The translations under genes and the position numbers were made by a program. Under the pieces are notes generated by a model that saw only the letters and a list, made by a program, of their open reading frames with translations, did no database searches and was not told where the DNA came from. Below, piece by piece: positions 59,624 to 64,000 of a stretch of DNA of 64,000 bases (within the stretch, counting starts at the first letter, position 1; every line of letters begins with the position of its first letter). The stretch spans positions 310,001 through 374,000 of the forward strand of contig CAVWQI010000008.1 in the NCBI GenBank assembly GCA_963757185.1, written 5' to 3'. This stretch comes from JAQBQB01 sp963757185 (lineage in GTDB: Bacteria; Gemmatimonadota; Gemmatimonadetes; Gemmatimonadales; Gemmatimonadaceae).

Positions 59624-59807
59624 CTCGGTACCCGTCCCGCTAAAATCCATCCCGCGAGCGTCTCGAGGTCGCCTCACGGTTGCGAGTCATCGCCGTTCCA
59701 GCCATATGCCGCTACGCCTAAGCAAGAGGAAGGCGCGCATTCGCCGCCGCTTCCATGATGGTGCTGGCGGACCTTGATCCAATGCCCGCCGACGGGGCCG
59801 TGGTTCG

Positions 59808-60971
59808 CTAGCGACCGAGGCGGAGGCGCGTCGACGCGACGGAGGCGAGGCCTCGCTTCAGGAGGCGCGTCATGGGGCGGACCCATGCTTGGCGCGCGAT
59901 CGCTCCGACGAACGCCCCGACGAGCTCCGCTTGCCGGCGCCGCTTGGCTCCGGCCTCGATCGCGCGGCGAAGTTCGCGCGGAAGGTCGAACTCGACGCTG
60001 CCGGCGGAGTCGGCGGTATTCACCGAGCGCCAGGCGTCTTCAAACTTCTCATAGAACGCGCCGAAGGCGGGGGCGAGCATTTCCTTGTACGCGGCGATGT
60101 CCGGCCGGTACGGGACTCTCGGACCGGGGCCGCGGCCGATCGTCGGGTTGGTGTTGATCTCCCACGCCTGCGGAACGCCGTCGAGGACGCTGTAGTCGAC
60201 GCGTCCGTAGTCGATCGCGGCGAGCTCGAAGATCCGACGAATCCATGATTCGTGCGGATTGGTCTCCAGGTAACGCGTCTCCTCGTCGGCCCGGACGCGG
60301 TCGAAGATCCGCCAATCCCATTTCACCATCCAATCGCGGCTGCACTCGAGGTATCGCGGCACGACGCGGTCGCCGATCATGTACGCGGAATACTTTCGGT
60401 AGACTCCGTGCTCGTCCTTCGTGTCGCAGAACTCGACGACGAGGAGATCGTCCAGCCGGCGGCCCGCCGACATGAGCGCTGCGATCGCCGCTTCGAGCTG
60501 GCGTGGCGAGTCGAGCAACGGCGTGAGGTTTCCCGTGTGCCGGTTCGCGAAACGGACGAACACCGGGTAGCGCAGCGCGGAGGCCGCGGCGCTGGCGTCC
60601 GTTCCGGCCGCCCGCTTGTCGTGTCCGAACGCGACCTCCGTCGCGCGCCACGAGCGAAAACGATTCATGCCGGCGTCGTGCGCCGCGCGCAGCAAATCGT
60701 GCCGCAGCAGGATTCGTCGCGGTTGGTTCAACAGGCGCGCGGCATCCTTCGCCGTCGCCAGCCGCTCGCAGGCGACGGTCACCATCTCTCGCTCCGCCTC
60801 GCTCAACCGATCGATCTCCGTGAATACCCAGGTTCCGAGCGGCAACCGATCGAAGCGGGTCAGCTCGTCGTAGAGCACGACACGCATGGTGTCACGCAGC
60901 GCGCTCCCCTCTTCGTCGAGGTAGTACCGAATGGAAAAGCTTCCCTCGGCCCCCACGACGAAGTGGATCAT
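59808..60971 (-). CDS. ATP-grasp-like protein
   Basis: A 387-residue protein; ATG 60971 overlaps the permease stop by four bases (ATGA) and longer versions are rejected. The end of an ATP-grasp domain is visible as VPQAWEINTNPTIGRGPGP near residue 280, where the Glu and Asn bind magnesium. Upstream YPVFVRFANRHTGNLTPLL (about 155) and KYSAYMIGDRVVPRYLE (about 215) fit the nucleotide-binding strands. It likely ligates or modifies an amino acid or peptide. The exact reaction is unknown. Confidence 0.75.
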   Translation of the reverse strand: MIHFVVGAEGSFSIRYYLDEEGSALRDTMRVVLYDELTRFDRLPLGTWVFTEIDRLSEAEREMVTVACERLATAKDAARLLNQPRRILLRHDLLRAAHDAGMNRFRSWRATEVAFGHDKRAAGTDASAAASALRYPVFVRFANRHTGNLTPLLDSPRQLEAAIAALMSAGRRLDDLLVVEFCDTKDEHGVYRKYSAYMIGDRVVPRYLECSRDWMVKWDWRIFDRVRADEETRYLETNPHESWIRRIFELAAIDYGRVDYSVLDGVPQAWEINTNPTIGRGPGPRVPYRPDIAAYKEMLAPAFGAFYEKFEDAWRSVNTADSAGSVEFDLPRELRRAIEAGAKRRRQAELVGAFVGAIARQAWVRPMTRLLKRGLASVASTRLRLGR

Positions 60972-62371
60972 CGCTCCACCGAGTCGGCCACCGCGGCGGT
61001 CACGGCAATGGTTCGACGTCGCAGTCCCCATGCGAAGTACACGGGCACGCCGAGAGCGATGATTCCGGCGCTGAGCAACGTCTCGAACGGCCGCGCGACG
61101 ACGCGGTTGGCGAGCATGGCCGCGGACACGAGGAGAAAGACGATCGGCACGACCGGATGCCCCCAGCCGCGACAGCGCTCCGCGAGCTCCGGCCTACGTC
61201 GCGGCACGACGAACACCGCCGCAACCGACAGCGCGTAGAAAGGCCAGACGCCGATGACGAACAGTTCGGCCAACTGTTCGAAGGTGCGCGTCGCGACTCC
61301 CGCGAGGCCCAGAACCATGTACAGCGCCAAGGCCACGTAGGGCGTCTTGTAGCGAGGGTGCACGGCCGCGACGGAGCGAAAAAACAGACCGTCGTCGGCG
61401 AGCGCGAAAAATACGCGTGGACTCGTCAGGATCGACCCGTTGAGCGAACCGAATGTCGAAATCATCACCAGCAGCGCGACGAGCGCCGCGCCCGTCGATC
61501 CAATCGTACGTTCGGCAGCGGTCGCGGCGACAAGAGTCGACGCCGCCATCGCCGGCATTGGCAATACGTATAGGTAGGCGGCGTTGACGAGCAGGTACAG
61601 AACGAGAACGATCGCCATGCCGCCGAGCATCGCGCGGGGAAATGTTCGACTCGGATCACGGACTTCGCCGGCGACGTAAGTAACGTCCACCCAGCCGGTG
61701 TAGGTCCAGAGCACCGCGATCAACGCGGTCCAGAAGCCGCTCGTCGCCACGCCGTTCCACGTTATCGGCTGGGCGAAAGATCCGTGCGCGGCGTCTCCGC
61801 GGCCGAAGATCGCCAGCGACAGCGCGGCGAGAGCGAGTACCTTCGCGACGGTCGACGCGTTCTGGAGCCACGCGCTCCAGTTCACCGATCGCACGTTCGC
61901 CACCGTGAGCACGACCAGCAGCGCGCCGGCCACGAGTCGAACCTGGACGTCGGTGAGCGGCGTAAAGGCGCGCATATATTCGGCGAAGATCAACGCGATC
62001 GCAGCGAGCGCCGCCGGCCCGGTCACGATCAGCTTGATCCATCCATACAGAAACGCGGCGAGGGGACCAAAGCCCTCGCGGATGTACACGTACGCGCCGC
62101 CCGTCTTGGGGAGCGCCGAGACGAGCGCGACGAGTGGAAGCGCGCCGGCGAGCGAGATGGCGGCTCCGGCGAGCCACACCAACGCGACGCCGCCCACCGA
62201 ACCGATTTCACCCGCCGCCGTGCTCGGCACGCGAAAGATGCCGCTGCCGATGGTGATGCCGACGAGCAGCATCGCCGTGCTGGCGACGCCGAGCCGGCGC
62301 GGGAGCTCGTCTCGTTGGACGCCGGCGGCTTCGATCGTCAGATCGAGCGTCGGGCTTCGGGCATCCGGCAT
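60968..62371 (-). CDS. APC-family amino acid permease
   Basis: A 467-residue transporter of the amino acid-polyamine-organocation superfamily with about 12 helices. The first helix carries LLVGITIGSGIFRVPS (GSGIF substrate motif, about residue 40), helix 3 KTGGAYVYIREGFGPLAAFLYGW, and TYTGWVDVTYVAGEVRDPSRTFPRAM follows near 225. It is most like the L-type amino-acid transporter branch. It is translationally coupled to an ATP-grasp gene, suggesting the imported compound is its substrate. Confidence 0.9.
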   Translation of the reverse strand: MPDARSPTLDLTIEAAGVQRDELPRRLGVASTAMLLVGITIGSGIFRVPSTAAGEIGSVGGVALVWLAGAAISLAGALPLVALVSALPKTGGAYVYIREGFGPLAAFLYGWIKLIVTGPAALAAIALIFAEYMRAFTPLTDVQVRLVAGALLVVLTVANVRSVNWSAWLQNASTVAKVLALAALSLAIFGRGDAAHGSFAQPITWNGVATSGFWTALIAVLWTYTGWVDVTYVAGEVRDPSRTFPRAMLGGMAIVLVLYLLVNAAYLYVLPMPAMAASTLVAATAAERTIGSTGAALVALLVMISTFGSLNGSILTSPRVFFALADDGLFFRSVAAVHPRYKTPYVALALYMVLGLAGVATRTFEQLAELFVIGVWPFYALSVAAVFVVPRRRPELAERCRGWGHPVVPIVFLLVSAAMLANRVVARPFETLLSAGIIALGVPVYFAWGLRRRTIAVTAAVADSVER

Positions 62372-62549
62372 CGAGGTGCGGCGGAAGTCTGTACGGACGG
62401 GAAGCGACGTTGGACAACGTCGGTCGCGTCGCGTCTAGCCGCGCCGCTTCGCGCGCTTCGTCGGCGACCCTTGAACCTACGCCGAAAGCCGACGTCGGCC
62501 ATCGCCAGAATGTCGCAAGTCGTCGGGCTGATCGGGCGGCTTCGGTGGA

Positions 62550-63182
62550 TCACCAATCCCGGTCTCGTCGCCCCCTTCCGTCGTCGATGGCCGGTGCGTC
62601 GTCCAGCGGCGCCACGACGTGGACGTAGATCTGAAAGCGGGGAAGCTCGACGTTCTCGTCGTCGGCTGCGTCGTCCTCGGGTTGCCACGGCTCGATCGGG
62701 TCGAACCTCGGGGACGAGAACATCGCCCGCGCTTCGCTGCTCAGGTCGAACGGATCGTCGTCGTCGCCGAATTCCTCCCACGAACGCCAATCGTCCTCGT
62801 CGAATTTCTTCTCGTCGAATATCTCCTCGTCGCGTTCAGCGAGTGCGATCAGGAGCTCCGTGTCCGAAATCGAGACGCTCTCCGTTTCAATTCGGGTGCC
62901 ATCCTCGCGATGGAGCGTCAGCTCGAGCGCCTCGACGCGGCGCAACCCCTCCTCGTACGGCTTCTCCGACTCGAGGATCTGCGGATCGAGCGTGAAGATC
63001 GATGCGTCGTACTTGCCGTTCGACGCCCACAGCGCGGCGTGCAGCGCCGAAACGTGCGGCATGAGCCGCTCCCCGAGCTCATTCGGGTGGAACCATCCCA
63101 TGCGCTGGTGGACGTCGACGCAGATGAAACCCAAGTCCGTGACGCCGATCGCCCGCCCCTTGCTTCGAACCGTGTATTGCAC
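62550..63182 (-). CDS. Acidic protein of unknown function
   Basis: A 210-residue protein with no signal peptide and no family I recognise. The N-terminal 100 residues are mixed alpha/beta (VTDLGFICVDVHQRMGWFHPNELGERLMPHVSALHAAL, YEEGLRRVEALELTLHREDG), the second half is strongly acidic with DEEIFDEKKFDEDDW and EEFGDDDDPFDL. It could be an acidic chaperone-like or regulatory protein. The start is a GTG 55 bases after the LLM gene stop, on the same strand. Confidence 0.65.
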   Translation of the reverse strand: MQYTVRSKGRAIGVTDLGFICVDVHQRMGWFHPNELGERLMPHVSALHAALWASNGKYDASIFTLDPQILESEKPYEEGLRRVEALELTLHREDGTRIETESVSISDTELLIALAERDEEIFDEKKFDEDDWRSWEEFGDDDDPFDLSSEARAMFSSPRFDPIEPWQPEDDAADDENVELPRFQIYVHVVAPLDDAPAIDDGRGRRDRDW

Positions 63183-63237
63183 GGCCTTCTCCGTTGCTGG
63201 CGGCGAACCATGCGATGCCGGACGCGAGTCAGCATCA

Positions 63238-64000
63238 TCATTCGATTGCCGACAGGGTCGTCGTGTCGCGCAACAGCTCGCGCACGCGCGGAATCACCGA
63301 CCGTCCGTACAGCTCGATGCTCCGCATCATCTTGTCGTGGGCCAACGCGCCGGCGCTGTACTTCATGTCGAAGCGCTCGATTTCGAGGTCACGCGCCGTG
63401 TCGGCGATCTTGCGCGCGACGGTCTCGGGCGATCCGACGTACAGCGAGCCGCGCTCGACCTCCAGGTCGAACTGGGCGCGATTGATCGGCCCCCAGCCCC
63501 GCTCGGCACCGATGCGGTCGTGCATCGCCTTGAACGCGGGCCACATCGCTTCGCGGGCTTGTTCGTCCGTGTCCGCGATGTGCCCTGGCGAATGCACGCC
63601 GACAGGCAGCATCGGCTGGTTCATCCGCGTGAGCGCCTGCTTGTAAAGGGCGATAAACGGCTTGAAGCGCCGCGGATCGCCGCCGATGATCGCCAACGTC
63701 AACGGAAGCTGGTAGCGCGCCGCGCGCACCACCGACTCCGGGCTGCCTCCGACGCCGATCCACACTTTGAGCCCGTTCTCGGTCGTGGGAAACACGCGCG
63801 CGTTGTCGAGCGAGGCGCGGGTCGATCCCTGCCACGTCACCGGTTCACCGGTGCGGTCGTAGCGCAACAGAGCGGCGAACAGCTCGAGCTTCTCCTCGAA
63901 CAGCACCTCGTACTGCGAGAGCGGATAGCCGAAGAGTGGAAACGACTCGGTGAAGGACCCGCGGCCGAGGATCACCTCGGCGCGGCCGTTCGACGCGGCG
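63238..64000 (-). CDS. LLM-class flavin-dependent oxidoreductase, 5' end outside window
   Basis: The visible 253 residues continue past the right edge (reading ASNGRAEVILGRGSFTESFPLFGYPL). They are the C-terminal part of a luciferase-like monooxygenase with VWIGVGGSPESVVRAARYQLPLTLAIIGGDP and the terminal KMMRSIELYGRSVIPRVRELL. The protein is clearly paralogous to the one encoded at 36434, especially in the GRGSFxESFPLFGY block. Substrate unknown. Confidence 0.92.
   Translation of the reverse strand, partial: AASNGRAEVILGRGSFTESFPLFGYPLSQYEVLFEEKLELFAALLRYDRTGEPVTWQGSTRASLDNARVFPTTENGLKVWIGVGGSPESVVRAARYQLPLTLAIIGGDPRRFKPFIALYKQALTRMNQPMLPVGVHSPGHIADTDEQAREAMWPAFKAMHDRIGAERGWGPINRAQFDLEVERGSLYVGSPETVARKIADTARDLEIERFDMKYSAGALAHDKMMRSIELYGRSVIPRVRELLRDTTTLSAIE

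Noticed and set aside
1..64000. CRISPR arrays, tRNA or rRNA genes, insertion sequences, defence genes
   Set aside because: No direct-repeat/spacer pattern, cloverleaf, transposase or recognisable defence protein was seen. The octamer arrays have no spacers and are too short to be CRISPR.

Overview
The window is about 64 kb of very GC-rich, densely coded bacterial DNA. The gene set suggests Gemmatimonadota, with Acidobacteriota as the alternative. Pointers are paired PadR and orphan-permease (ADOP) modules, many secreted carboxypeptidase-regulatory-like proteins, a TIGR03118 lipoprotein, an LVIVD-repeat protein, matrixins, S9, M23 and M28 peptidases, and several ECF sigma/anti-sigma pairs. This assignment is inferred from gene content only; no rRNA or tRNA is visible. 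I see no prophage, insertion sequence, CRISPR array or recognisable defence island, so this looks like ordinary chromosome.

Layout. 1-3.3 kb: the end of a type II secretion operon (GspM-like, GspC-like, secretin GspD) translationally coupled to a sigma-54-type AAA+ activator with no sensor domain. 3.3-5.7 kb: a DUF4142 protein and a three-gene sulfite-oxidase-like/flavin reductase/zinc-ribbon operon. 5.8-12.5 kb: envelope proteins with carboxypeptidase-regulatory-like domains, plus an ATP-dependent DNA ligase and a LigD-type polymerase encoded separately. 12.6-19.6 kb: TIGR03118 lipoprotein, M23 peptidase, YhbY, a TPR protein, a two-subunit xanthine-dehydrogenase-family enzyme and a 7Fe ferredoxin. 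19.6-25.4 kb: methyltransferase, hydrolase, thioesterase, PLP enzyme, RNase D, a MIP18-type Fe-S factor and a BamA-like barrel. 25.5-31.2 kb: a serine hydrolase, an ECF sigma/anti-sigma/PDZ operon and tandem matrixins. 31.5-39.5 kb: M28 peptidase, a GMC dehydrogenase with its Tat partner subunit, a Gfo/Idh/MocA oxidoreductase, an LLM flavoprotein and the LVIVD protein. 39.7-42.7 kb: a second ECF/anti-sigma operon ending in a DUF4097-like protein. 42.7-49.1 kb: two divergent PadR-ADOP modules. 49.2-64 kb: epimerase, DUF2339 membrane protein, S9 peptidase, alpha-galactosidase-like protein, PEBP protein, a DUF937-OmpA protein, an amino-acid permease coupled to an ATP-grasp protein, and a second LLM flavoprotein cut by the window edge.

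The most unusual signal is not a gene. Short intergenic arrays with a strict 8-bp period recur at seven places, built from degenerate units related to GGTCCACC and GGCTAGAC/GTCCAGCC. Some supply the stop codon and last residues of the neighbouring gene, one abuts a start codon, and two flank a perfect hairpin terminator. Two further junctions carry 7-bp arrays. They resemble in style the short tandem repeats of filamentous cyanobacteria, but I do not recognise this family. Other points of interest are a perfect palindrome in front of one padR gene, a divergent gene pair whose start codons overlap, a REP-like palindrome read in frame inside a methyltransferase gene, and an AT-rich islet near 37.55 kb.
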